Shown here: piece after piece, positions 28,108 to 36,651 of the stretch
How positions within the stretch are numbered: position 1 is the first letter of the stretch
How the letters are laid out: each line of letters begins with the position of its first letter
NCBI GenBank assembly: GCA_963807015.1
Contig: CAWEAS010000015.1
Coordinates: 124,001 to 188,000, forward strand
Length of the DNA: 64,000 nucleotides
Direction of reading: 5' to 3'
Source of the DNA: JAJPKK01 sp963807015
GTDB lineage: Bacteria; Pseudomonadota; Alphaproteobacteria; Rhizobiales; Xanthobacteraceae
The notes under the pieces: model-generated
Seen by the model: the letters and a program-made list of their open reading frames with translations, nothing else
The model's database searches: none
Told to the model about the DNA's origin: nothing
Translations under genes and position numbers: made by a program

Positions 28108-28259
28108 AGCCCCGTCTTTTTGCTTCGAAGAAACACTGTATAAATTTATTTCACTTGTGAAAATAGTTCTTAGCTAGCGGAAAAAATCATGAACATTAGA
28201 GTAAATGAATTTTTGTTGTTTTTATTTGTTCAGTTGTGATGTGTTTAACCTCTTTGGCA

Positions 28260-29086
28260 ATGCATGATATGTGGGACCCAATGCTATATCGGGAAAGCTC
28301 AGAAATGCAAAAACGATGGCACAGACTCTTCTAGAGCAATTGACTTTGACACAGCCAAAACAGTTATTGATGTAGGAAGCGGAGATGGGGATATTACCTT
28401 TGGTATAGCAAAACAGTACCCCAAATCTATGGTGATTGGCCTTGATATTTCCGAAAAGATGGTCACATTTGCCAATGAAATACATCAGACACAGGATAAC
28501 TCAACATTTATACAGGCTGATGCGGGAAAACTCCTATTTTTAGACCAAGTCATGTTGTGTGCTCATTTAATACTATCCATCGATTGTCACAACCAAAAAT
28601 GGGAATTTCTGGGATTTTAGAGTACCAAAGCCTGGCGGAAAATCCATCGCTGCTTTTCCTGTAATGGTTCGCCAATAATGAGTGAGGCCATCGCTCATGT
28701 AGATACTCAACCAAAATGGAAAATATATTTTAATACCCCTGACCGAAAGGCTTATACCCTGTCAGATACTTTGATAAAAGAGTGGCTTACTAATGCGGGA
28801 TTTCTCATTATTAAGGCAAAAACCAAATGGGCTGACGAGATATTTGAGTCCAGAGAAAAATTTAGGGATCTTTTGAGGGCTACTTTTAGCCATCGTTCAT
28901 CCTTGCCAGTAGATAAGGAAATCGAGTTTTTTGAAGAGTTAGTTGATGAGTATCTAAAAAAAATTTCCGCTCGATGAGAAAGGACGTGTCCATTTTTATT
29001 TTAACCGTGTGGAAATCATTGCCGTAAAACCAGGAATCAACAAGCCAATGCCGGGAACCCATGACCGAAATAGAGCAAAACTCTAG
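28260..29086 (+). pseudogene. SAM-dependent methyltransferase, multiple frameshifts
   Basis: Pieces of one class I methyltransferase appear in successive frames: MHDMWDPMLYRESSEMQ at the N-terminus, then KTVIDVGSGDGDITFGIAKQYP (SAM-binding motif I) and MVIGLDISEKMV, then KPGGKSIAAFP, then KAYTLSDTLIKEWLTNAGF and a C-terminal DEKGRVHFYFNRVEIIAVKPG. At least three frame changes are needed, one in an A8 run near 28,960. It overlaps the following kinase start slightly. The methyl acceptor cannot be inferred. Confidence 0.65.
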
Positions 29087-30356
29087 TATAGCCATCCTCT
29101 GTAAACTACCCACGAAATTGAAGGAGTTCTCCTCCGAAAGCGTGAGCACTTTCGGGGCTCAATATGATGCCTTCTCATTATTTATCTTCGTGTTCTATTT
29201 GGCTAACCCGCTAAAATGGCATTTCATGGGCCATATTCTTCTAATTATTGCGGCCCTTCGTCTGGGTGCGCTTATTTTTTGGGCCATGCTTGTTTTGTGG
29301 CGATTTTGGCCCAAAAATCTAAAAGAATGTTTGCCACTTTTTTGGCATTTTTCTTTATTTTATCACCTGCCATTTCGAACAACATTTAGCACACTTTATT
29401 CTTCCCATTCCCCATCGTTTGATTCTTTCGGCCTGCTTGGGATAGCAGCTTTAGCCATTTTGGTAGACGAAAAAATATTCTGTGTGCTTACCATCTTGGG
29501 CATCATTTTTGGGGTTTTAGTTTATTTTGGCTTTGGAGGGCTCACTATACCACTGATAAAATTACCAACGCTTTTATACGCAGTTCTGATGGTTTTATCC
29601 ATAATGTTTATCAAGTTGGTATTTTTTCGAAATTACCATGTGCTCATTCATGAAAAAAACAAGGCCTATAAAATCCTGGCTGGCGCTATTGCCCATGAGC
29701 TCAGAAGGCCAATCAGCACGCTAAGAATTGCGTGTGAGGACCGTGACAATAAAACGGTGATGCAACAATCAAACAGAGCATTGCGAATTATCGATTCCAT
29801 CTTGCTGCAAGTAAAATATCTTGAAAAAAGCTATAAAATAAAATGCTCACAGCAATCCCTGAGAGAATGTGTTTTAAAAACAATCCACGACGCGTATTTC
29901 TCAAACTATGACCGATCTCAAATAATTATAGACGTACCAAACGAATATGCCGTATCTGCTGACAGAATATTGCTTATACAAGTCTTTACCAATCTTATTA
30001 AAAACGCTTTGTGGGCGTTTCGAGAAGCTGGTGAAGGCCTTGTGCAAATCAAAGCCCAAAGAATCAATAACCAAATCATTGTCAGTGTTTTAGATAACGG
30101 TATTGGCATCAGTTCACACGAACAAAAAAAATTATTTTCCCCATATTTCAGCAATAACAAAAACGGTGTTGGATTAGGGTTGGCATTTTGCAAACTTGCG
30201 ATAGAGAACATGGGCGGATCAATTCGATGTGAATCCGAAAAGGGCCACCATACCAATTTTCTTATCCGGCTGCCTATTCCAGATAAACCCAAAAAGGAAA
30301 CACGATATGAAACTACCGCCAGCATGCTTGTTTCCGACAACCACCATTTTTCTTGA
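29061..30356 (+). CDS. Membrane sensor histidine kinase with six-helix input domain, CqsS/LqsS-like
   Basis: About 190 N-terminal residues form several hydrophobic helices without a periplasmic domain, including CLPLFWHFSLFYHLPFR, which recalls the CqsS/LqsS autoinducer kinases. The H-box is AHELRRPIS (His 212). The ATPase domain has an N-box (FTNLIKNALWAF), G1 (DNGIGIS) and G2 (GVGLGLAFC). Its end overlaps the response regulator gene by 50 bases. Length (431) is close to LqsS. The signal is unknown and no autoinducer synthase gene is visible; CqsS/LqsS kinship is inference from topology and one motif. Confidence 0.8.
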   Translation: MTEIEQNSSIAILCKLPTKLKEFSSESVSTFGAQYDAFSLFIFVFYLANPLKWHFMGHILLIIAALRLGALIFWAMLVLWRFWPKNLKECLPLFWHFSLFYHLPFRTTFSTLYSSHSPSFDSFGLLGIAALAILVDEKIFCVLTILGIIFGVLVYFGFGGLTIPLIKLPTLLYAVLMVLSIMFIKLVFFRNYHVLIHEKNKAYKILAGAIAHELRRPISTLRIACEDRDNKTVMQQSNRALRIIDSILLQVKYLEKSYKIKCSQQSLRECVLKTIHDAYFSNYDRSQIIIDVPNEYAVSADRILLIQVFTNLIKNALWAFREAGEGLVQIKAQRINNQIIVSVLDNGIGISSHEQKKLFSPYFSNNKNGVGLGLAFCKLAIENMGGSIRCESEKGHHTNFLIRLPIPDKPKKETRYETTASMLVSDNHHFS

Positions 30357-31269
30357 TGATCATGAAGATTTTTTGGCTTCACTGCTTCGTAGCCTAAGAC
30401 ATGAGCAAGCAATTCTTAAGGGTTTCACGTGCTATAAAAAGGCGAAACACCACCTTGAAACAATCAAATCGCTTTCAAATTGGAAAAATAGCTGGCTTAA
30501 GGCAGCCCCCAGTGAAAATAATTTTGAAAACCTCAGCATTGAAATTCAATTTTCTAAAATACTGGAGGTCATTTTTGACCCCAGCAGATTTGATATTGTT
30601 ACAACTATCGTCGTTGACTATCAAATGCCAGGTATAAATGGTCTTGAGTTTTTGCGAGAAATATCGGAAACACCAGCAAAAAAGATCCTTCTTATCGAAA
30701 TTGCAGACGCAGATATTGCCATTGAGGCAATGGAACAAGGCCTTATAGATTCATACCTAAAAAAACACGATAAGCACCTTACCAGTAAGCTGAAAGAGAC
30801 CATCCAGAAACATAGGGTCGCGTATTTTTCCCATATGACCTCCATTATCAATGATTCGCTCAACATTATTAGTACCAGTGAATCCATAGATAAGGCCTAT
30901 TGCCAACTTATTGAATGTCTTAAAAACACCCATCATGCCACTGAATATTATCTCATCGATCAAAATGGCAGTTATACCTTCATCAACCAAGATGGCTATA
31001 AACTTGATTTGATTATAAAATCTAAACAGCAACTAGAGGCTGAATTTGATGAGGCCAAGGACCATATAAAAGATATCGACACTCTCGGCAAACTATGGAA
31101 CTTCGAGCTAATGCTTCATCCGAAGCGGTTGGGCAAAACCAACCTCCTAAATACAATACCCTTAGATAATAAACACGAGGTTTATTATGCAGTGTCAGAG
31201 GATATATTTAACATCGATTTGAAACGGATTGCGTCATATCGAAATCTTGTGAAAGATTCTCTGGCCTAA
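30307..31269 (+). CDS. Response regulator with atypical C-terminal output domain
   Basis: Start at 30307 after AAAAGGAAA; the longer frame from 30229 lies inside the kinase gene. The receiver has an acidic pair (FLDDHEDF), a phosphoacceptor Asp in IVVDYQMPGINGLEFL, and a conserved Lys (SYLKKHDKH). An insertion of about 70 residues separates the acidic pair from the phosphorylation site, longer than usual. The roughly 180-residue C-terminal part (TSIINDSLNIIST to KRIASYRNLVKD) matches no DNA-binding output domain I recognise. Length and pairing recall LqsR. Partner of the kinase just upstream. Confidence 0.72.
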   Translation: MKLPPACLFPTTTIFLDDHEDFLASLLRSLRHEQAILKGFTCYKKAKHHLETIKSLSNWKNSWLKAAPSENNFENLSIEIQFSKILEVIFDPSRFDIVTTIVVDYQMPGINGLEFLREISETPAKKILLIEIADADIAIEAMEQGLIDSYLKKHDKHLTSKLKETIQKHRVAYFSHMTSIINDSLNIISTSESIDKAYCQLIECLKNTHHATEYYLIDQNGSYTFINQDGYKLDLIIKSKQQLEAEFDEAKDHIKDIDTLGKLWNFELMLHPKRLGKTNLLNTIPLDNKHEVYYAVSEDIFNIDLKRIASYRNLVKDSLA

Positions 31270-31914
31270 AATCATTATTCCCACAAGAAATATGCATCAC
31301 AACTAATCCAACAGTGTTGCCATATATTCTAGAGATATGGTGACTACTCTCGTCCTTGGCCCACCAAGTCTCACCATCATAAAAAGCGTGCCTAAGGCTA
31401 TAAGAAACATCATTTGTTTTAACCAATAATGGCTTTTTCAAAACAGTATTAACCTCGGGGACATCTCTAAATTCGCTAAGAGAACATGATATGGCCCCGA
31501 TCCAATCACCTGAACAATAGTAAGGAGCCATGACATTGTCATTAATTCGAACAATAAAGGTATTATGCCCCAATGATTCGCAGGTCTTTTTAAAGGATGA
31601 AAATTCTTCATGCCAACTAGTAGCTGAAAGACCGGAATAGCCAGAATTAGTCCAATTAGCTGTAAAGACCGGTCCGCTTCCTAGACCATACATAAGCCAG
31701 TCACTATCTACATATACCGAGTATAGTTTGAAGGCATTTATGAGCCGGTTGATTGCTTCCCTGCGAGGAAAAACACGACCAAACTCCCAATTTCTAGAGA
31801 AGTGTGATTAAAACCACAAGCACTCGCAAACTCTTCCTGGTTCAATCCAGTAAGAACTCTAACGGATTTTATCCGTAACCCCAGTCTTTTTTGTTCGAGA
31901 TGCTCCATCGACAT
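31208..31914 (-). pseudogene. Phage-type repressor: Xre helix-turn-helix plus S24-like domain, one frameshift
   Basis: From ATG 31914 the first frame reads MSMEHLEQKRLGLRIKSVRV, then an Xre HTH (TGLNQEEFASACGFNHTSL). The reading then slips to RNWEFGRVFPRREAINRLINAF and joins the frame that ends at 31208. The C-terminal half resembles the LexA/CI S24 fold (IVRINDNVMAPYYCSGDWIGAI), but the nucleophile position, normally DSM, reads NVM, so self-cleavage is unlikely. The slip around 31,800 is one base and not in a long homopolymer. Divergent from the recombination genes, with an inverted repeat between. Confidence 0.72.
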
Positions 31915-31998
31915 TTCAATACCTGCAAAAAAAAATTGAAAAAATAGTCAAACCAAAACAATTCGCTAGAAATAACATTACCCTGTGCTATACAGCCC

Positions 31999-32035
31999 TT
32001 TATGATTAATTTATTAAAAATTAATTAATCATAAA
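31999..32035. promoter_or_regulatory. 13-bp inverted repeat, probable repressor operator
   Basis: Perfect arms TTTATGATTAATT (31999-32011) and AATTAATCATAAA (32023-32035) with an 11-base AT-rich spacer. It lies between the divergent repressor and nuclease genes, where a phage-type repressor would bind to control both directions. No other copy noticed in the window. Confidence 0.55.
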
Positions 32036-32085
32036 CGTCTTTTTCTGCCTTAAATCGCCTGCCCTACTAAAGCAAGAGGCTCACT

Positions 32086-33024
32086 TTGTCTAACAAATGG
32101 ATCTTGAGCGCAACAGAGATTGACACCTTCGAAACTTGTCGGAGGAAATGGGCATATCAATATCTCGATGGCATAAAACCGCCTCAATCTAAGGCGGCAG
32201 AGTTTGGGCTTGAGGTTCATAAGTTTTTACAAAACTATTTAACAGGCTATTCAATCAAATATGAAACACCGGAAGGTCGGGTAGCTAGCCCCGGCCTTCT
32301 TTATTTACCAAACAATCTGCCCAAAGAAAATGTCGAGCGCGCCATAATTTTCAAGAAGCATGGATTAATATTTCACGGTTATATCGATTTTTTTGAACAG
32401 GTAGGTTCACAAGTCTGGCTCATCGGCGATCACAAAACATGCTCAAACTTAAGCCGTGCCCCCTCCCCTGCTGAGCTTAAAAAGAACATTCAGGCCAACA
32501 TCTATGCCCAGTGGGCTTTTACCGAGAAATCGGCTAAATCGGTACAATTAAAGTGGGTTTATTACCGCACCCAGTCCACACCTAAAGCGGTCTGTGTAGA
32601 GGCCGAGCTCAGTCAAAAAGAAGCGGAAGAATTTTTCCAGCATCGCTCACATCGCCGACAAATTCTTGCCATTGTTAGGGATAAATCCCCTTCTTCTGCC
32701 CAACCAAAAAACGTGGATGCTTGTTTCAAATACGGCCGTTGTCCTTTTTACGCTCAGTGCAAGCGTTCCCCTGAAACAACGGCCGAAACAATCCGTGAGA
32801 AGCAATCAGCTACTATTAATATTGTCCACCAAGAAAAGGAGGCTTTGATGTCTCATTTGTCTCCTCAGGATAAAAAATCGTTTCATCTTTTTGTCGATTG
32901 TGTGCCTACCAAGAGTGAGTCGGGCTACGAGCGCACCATCGAGCTTGCCGACTTGTTAAAACCTGTCTTCACCAAAATCCAGACAGAAAAATTTGAGCCA
33001 TTACCGGCTGGCAAGTTACCGTAG
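32086..33024 (+). CDS. Cas4/RecB-like PD-(D/E)XK nuclease with four iron-sulphur cysteines
   Basis: A 312-residue protein from a TTG start with AGAGG upstream. It has the nuclease core His 45 (GLEVHKFL), Asp 101 (GYIDFF), Asp 115 and Lys 117 (IGDHKT), and the Q-x3-Y motif (QANIYAQW, Gln 136). One N-terminal cysteine (Cys 18, ETCRRKW) and three C-terminal ones (Cys 213, 219, 225; ACFKYGRCPFYAQC) match the cluster-binding set of Cas4/AddB nucleases. There is no cas1 or cas2, so this is a phage or plasmid recombination exonuclease, not CRISPR adaptation. First gene of a recombination module. Confidence 0.82.
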   Translation: MSNKWILSATEIDTFETCRRKWAYQYLDGIKPPQSKAAEFGLEVHKFLQNYLTGYSIKYETPEGRVASPGLLYLPNNLPKENVERAIIFKKHGLIFHGYIDFFEQVGSQVWLIGDHKTCSNLSRAPSPAELKKNIQANIYAQWAFTEKSAKSVQLKWVYYRTQSTPKAVCVEAELSQKEAEEFFQHRSHRRQILAIVRDKSPSSAQPKNVDACFKYGRCPFYAQCKRSPETTAETIREKQSATINIVHQEKEALMSHLSPQDKKSFHLFVDCVPTKSESGYERTIELADLLKPVFTKIQTEKFEPLPAGKLP

Positions 33025-33036
33025 CACATCGTTTTG

Positions 33037-33180
33037 ATGGCTAATTATTTGTCAGACTATTTACGAACTACCGCCTACGACGACCGCACCGCCATCTTAA
33101 GCAGCACCAAGACACCGGAAGGGTGCGATACCCTTCAGACCTTGGTAGCCGCAGCCGGCTGTGTCGTGCGGGGCATTTGA
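33037..33180 (+). CDS. Small hypothetical protein (47 residues)
   Basis: An open frame beginning MANYLSDYLRTTAYDDRTAIL and ending AAAGCVVRGI, 12 bases after the nuclease stop. There is no recognisable domain. It could be an independent small gene or part of a frameshifted neighbour. Confidence 0.35.
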   Translation: MANYLSDYLRTTAYDDRTAILSSTKTPEGCDTLQTLVAAAGCVVRGI

Positions 33181-33250
33181 AGTTTTTAGCCTATCACTTT
33201 CACGGGTGTAACGCTGAATGATTCATAAAAGTTAGAGGGGAGACCATCTT

Positions 33251-33695
33251 ATGGGAATTTTTGACGGCATTGAGAATGTCGCTGCCGAAGGCACGTCTTC
33301 TCTACGGCATTATATTGAAAGGGGCACTACACCGTAACCATTGAGCGCGTCTTTTTACACGAAAAGCGCTTGGGAGGCGGAAAACTCTTCATAGTGGAGA
33401 CTACCGTCCTCGAAAGCGACAATCCTGATATAAAGCCCGGTGAGCAGAGCAATTGGGTGCAATCATTCGCTCTACCCTCTGCCCTACCACGCATCAAATC
33501 ATTCATCGGCGCCACTATGGGCCTATGCCCTCAAAGGCAACTGAACGACATCAACACCAACATCACAAAATCGGTCTGCGAAGGGGCCGTAAGCTCAAGC
33601 AATCCCCTGCGCGGCAAAAAATTCTGGCTTACCTGCACCAGCAAAATCACGAGTAAAGGCAAGGAGTTCGTGCAACATACGTGGGGGCCGGATGA
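33251..33695 (+). pseudogene. Phage DUF669-like (possible ssDNA-binding) protein, frameshifted
   Basis: ATG 33251 starts MGIFDGIENVAAEGTSSLRHYIERG and stops early at about 33,340. The next frame continues YTVTIERVFLHEKRLGGGKLFIVETTVLESDNPDIKPGEQSNWVQ, ending near HTWGPDE. The GIFD opening and KxFIVExxVLxSDNPxxxPG core resemble phage single-strand-binding-type proteins that sit next to exonucleases. One indel near 33,327 splits it. The 3' end runs open into the next gene, so a second small error is likely around 33,690. Family assignment is tentative. Confidence 0.5.
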
Positions 33696-34245
33696 AACGA
33701 GGAATTTCTATTGCTATCGAAATATCTTGGCCATTGACCCGGGGTATAGCGTTAAAAACGGCACCGGCTATGCCATCTTTGACCATGAAACCCATCGACT
33801 TAAACGCTGTGGTCTGATTCAGCCCTTTGCTCCAGGAATGGAAAGCCATGCTTCGACCATCGAGATTGCTCAAAAAGTTCGACTGGTGTGGGAAGAAGAA
33901 GTCGGTTTTAGTTATGACCCCGAAATCCTGTGCATCGAGAATCCCCGAGCGTGCTTCACTCACCAAGGAGTCCGGGTCAACTCAAACTCTATCATCATGC
34001 TCGCCGTCTTATGCACCAGGATCGAGGGTAAATTCTTCAGCGCCAAGTCGATTCTAAGGCCCTATCCGAAACGGATTACTAAAGATCAAACGAGACAACT
34101 CGTACAGGATAAGCTTGATGCATGGAGCAAAAAGGTCCTGGAGAGGGATCTGGCCTGCATAGCGCCTTTTCTTCATCACAATGTCTTTGATGCGGTGGGG
34201 TGGGGGTTGTGGGCGATCGATGAAAAAAAACTCAACCCAAAATAA
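33692..34245 (+). CDS. RuvC-like Holliday junction resolvase
   Basis: The RNase H-fold core is clear: NILAIDPGYSVKNGTGYAIFDHETHRLKRCGLI (first catalytic Asp), EILCIENPRA (catalytic Glu) and HHNVFDAVGWGLWAI (C-terminal Asp, as in RuvC DAxDA). The frame is open back into the preceding gene and the true start is unclear; an out-of-frame ATG at 33692 suggests an indel between 33,692 and 33,720. It would resolve four-way junctions in replication or packaging of the element. A truncated paralogue follows. Confidence 0.7.
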
Positions 34246-34308
34246 TTGGGCTCAGAACGATCATGGATCAGCGATAATAGAGACCTGCTTTTTTATGGAG
34301 ATTAGGTT

Positions 34309-34662
34309 ATGGATTCTTGTGAGCAAATGATCATTTCAAAGATTTTAACAATTCAACCAGTATACAACCAAAGCATCGGAACAAAAATAACTATCTTTGA
34401 TGAAGAAACCGACCGAATCGTGGCATGTGATCTTTTGTTCGCACCTAATCAAATTAATTTAGCACAACAAGCCCGCCAATTTTGGGAAACACAAGTCGGG
34501 GCAAAAACCGAGCCTAAAATCCTTTATATCGAATACCCTCAAGCCTCTTCTTATCGGACTTTGGTAGTATTGAGCATGTTCTGTGCTCAAGTTGAGAATG
34601 AGTTTTTCCCCACAACTACTTTGCGAACACGTTCTAAAATACGGAACACGCGTGTTCCTTAA
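34309..34662 (+). pseudogene. Truncated paralogue of the RuvC-like gene
   Basis: This 117-residue product parallels the upstream resolvase: SIGTKITIFDEETDRIVACDLL against GTGYAIFDHETHRLKRCGL, KILYIEYPQ against EILCIENPR, and LVVLSMFCAQVENEFF against IIMLAVLCTRIEGKFF. The first catalytic Asp (DPG) is missing and the C-terminal Asp motif is absent because the frame ends at the parS palindrome. Either a remnant of duplication or a small DNA-binding derivative. Confidence 0.6.
34643..34658. promoter_or_regulatory. parS: Candidate parS site 1
   Basis: A perfect 16-bp palindrome, GGAACACGCGTGTTCC, identical to that at 36555-36570. The two copies bracket parA-parB. It is read in-frame as the last codons of the upstream ORF (...NTRVP). 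A further half-like GAACACG lies about 20 bases upstream. Confidence 0.7.
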
Positions 34663-34770
34663 TATTGTTTTAGCTCATTAATACGCCATATAAATCAAAT
34701 TTATCCTGGCAAAAAAGAATTTATATCGCTATTTTGATAAAAAAGTTACTTGTAAAATTTTACTGATTAC

Positions 34771-34799
34771 TTGATTTAGTTTGCCATCAACTATAAACT
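34771..34799 (+). promoter_or_regulatory. Predicted promoter of parAB
   Basis: TTGATT at 34771-34776 and TAAACT at 34794-34799 with 17-base spacing, about 30 bases before the parA start, followed by GAGG as ribosome site. Weak match to sigma-70 boxes, by eye only. Confidence 0.4.
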
Positions 34800-34830
34800 T
34801 AGACGCAAGTGCACAATAACGAGGATAAAT

Positions 34831-35695
34831 ATGAAAACTTCCATCATAACAGTAGCCAATCAAAAGGGTGGAGTAGCTAAAACAACATCAGCTTGTAATC
34901 TTGCGGCCTCTTATGCTTTAAATGGTAATAATGTCTTGGTGATTGATCTTGATTACCAATTTAACCTCACTTCTCTCTTTGATATATCTAAGGAAGAGGC
35001 TGAAAAAAATTCTATTGCTCGTATCATTGCTAAAAATGCCACGCTTGATCAATTGATCGTCAAAACCAAAACTGAAAATATTGATATTGTTCCTTGCACA
35101 AGAAAGCTCAATGATTTGAGAGATAAAATCAGTAGCGAAGTAAATCAGTTTCACTTCTTAAGAGATTTTCTTGAACACGATACAATAAACAACTATGACA
35201 TCGTTATTATCGATACACATCCATCGATCGATCTCTTTTTCAAGGCAGCACTTGTTGCTAGCCATTATTATTTAATTCCCTCTTTTCGCCGAAGCAGATT
35301 CTTGTAGAGGGCTTGCTCATCAAATAGAAGAGGCTGAAAAAGTAAGTAAGTACTTTAACCCCATGCTTACTCTTCTAGGCGCATTCATAACGAAGTTTGA
35401 TAAACGAAATACCACTCATGTTTCGTTTGCAAAAGCGATTGAAGAAGCATCTAAGATTAGCAATTTTCATCTATTCAAAACAATAATTCCAACGAGCATC
35501 GCTGTCGCAGGTGCAGCAGCATCCTCAGTACCACTTAACAAGTATAAAGGTCACCTGAATGTATCTACTGCATACAACACCCTAGCCGGCGAAATACTCC
35601 CACATCTAAAAGGAAAAAGAACTGGTAGAAAAAATGCGCCCGTAAAAACTAGCATTTTATCTAGCGTGGAAATCGAACAAATAGTAACGCTCTAA
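34831..35695 (+). pseudogene. parA: ParA partition ATPase, one frameshift
   Basis: Deviant Walker A motif NQKGGVAKTT at residues 10-19, then VLVIDLDYQFNLT and YDIVIIDTHPSID (Walker B). The frame breaks near 35,290 (CCCTCTTTTCGCC, one base too many). Restoring it gives LIPFFAEADSCRGLAHQIEEAEKVSKYFNPMLTLLGAFITKFDKRNT, normal ParA sequence, to the stop at 35695. No N-terminal HTH, so type Ib-like or chromosomal-type ParA of about 287 residues. Drives plasmid or prophage segregation with ParB. Confidence 0.82.
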
Positions 35696-35722
35696 CCAAA
35701 CTGCAAACTAAGAGGAGTGCTT

Positions 35723-36580
35723 ATGAGCCTACAAAAAAATATTGCAGCAACCATGAACCAAGTAACGCAAGAGATAACTGCGTCGACACAAAACATTTCT
35801 GACCTCCAAAGAAAGTTACATTTGCTTAAGGCAAGTATTAATACCGTCGTGAATCTCTCTCCCGATGACATAATTTTTGAACACAATGTTCGACATAAGA
35901 TCGACGAGAAAAGCCCTGAATTTGAAAAGCTTTGTGAATCGATCAGGAGATATGGGCTTTTAAAAAATGTTGTTGCTGAGCTTCACATTTCAAAGGCTGA
36001 AGACTCATATAAGTTGGTATGCATTGCGGGCCACCGCAGATTGACGGCGTTGAAAAAACTTGGACTAAAAAACAAGATTCCTTGTCTAATTAAACAATAC
36101 AGCGAAGGGGATAGGGTAGGAGCCGCCCTATCTGAAAACCTGAACCGAGAAGGGTTACATTGTGTCGATATAGCTAATGGATATCTGCATCTGATTAACA
36201 ACAATTGGACTACAGAACAAATTGCTTGCCATTTTGAAAAAGATAAAAAAACTATAGCGAGATTTTTAAAACTGGCTGAAATGCCAGAAGATATAAAACA
36301 CACGTTCCAACAAAATACCAATGTGTTCACCAGCAGAGTAATTTTTAATGAATTTTTGGCAAAATATAAATTGCCTGGTGAAATTCGAAAGGCCATTGAA
36401 CGAAAACTCGCCAAAAAAATTCCGGGAAACAAGCCACAGAAAACTAATATTACTGATCGACTACAGGACTTTTTTCAAAGACACACATCTACCATCCAAG
36501 AGAAGGAGTTGGTTATGAATGCATTTCGATTTGTCGGACTATTATTCGATCCGTGGAACACGCGTGTTCCAGACCCGTAA
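35723..36580 (+). CDS. parB: ParB centromere-binding protein
   Basis: Start at ATG 35723 after AGAGGAG. A 285-residue ParB/Spo0J protein: N-terminal coiled region, ParB nuclease-fold core (LSPDDIIFEHNVRH, FEKLCESIRRYGLLKNVVAEL, LVCIAGHRRLTALKKLGL, AALSENLNREGLHCVDIANGY with the LNRE/NR box), an HTH (WTTEQIACHFEKDKKTIARFLKLAEMP), and a C-terminal dimerisation tail. The final codons encode NTRVPDP and contain the second parS palindrome. Intact, unlike ParA. Confidence 0.9.
   Translation: MSLQKNIAATMNQVTQEITASTQNISDLQRKLHLLKASINTVVNLSPDDIIFEHNVRHKIDEKSPEFEKLCESIRRYGLLKNVVAELHISKAEDSYKLVCIAGHRRLTALKKLGLKNKIPCLIKQYSEGDRVGAALSENLNREGLHCVDIANGYLHLINNNWTTEQIACHFEKDKKTIARFLKLAEMPEDIKHTFQQNTNVFTSRVIFNEFLAKYKLPGEIRKAIERKLAKKIPGNKPQKTNITDRLQDFFQRHTSTIQEKELVMNAFRFVGLLFDPWNTRVPDP
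36555..36570. promoter_or_regulatory. parS: Candidate parS site 2, inside the 3' end of parB
   Basis: Same 16-bp palindrome, GGAACACGCGTGTTCC, here extended by one pair to 18 bp (T...A). Location at the end of the par operon is common for plasmid centromeres. Confidence 0.7.
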
Positions 36581-36651
36581 AAACTGCGTCAATATGAGCT
36601 AGAACAGCAACTTTTTCTGGCACAACCAAAATAAGCACTAAGGAAACACCA

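Noticed and set aside
28260..29086. Methyltransferase as part of a restriction-modification system
   Set aside because: Motifs are of small-molecule class I type (DVGSGDGD), with no target-recognition domain and no restriction enzyme nearby.
32086..33024. Cas4 of a CRISPR system
   Set aside because: No other cas gene or array in the window; next to ssDNA-binding-like and RuvC-like genes, so phage recombination is a better fit.
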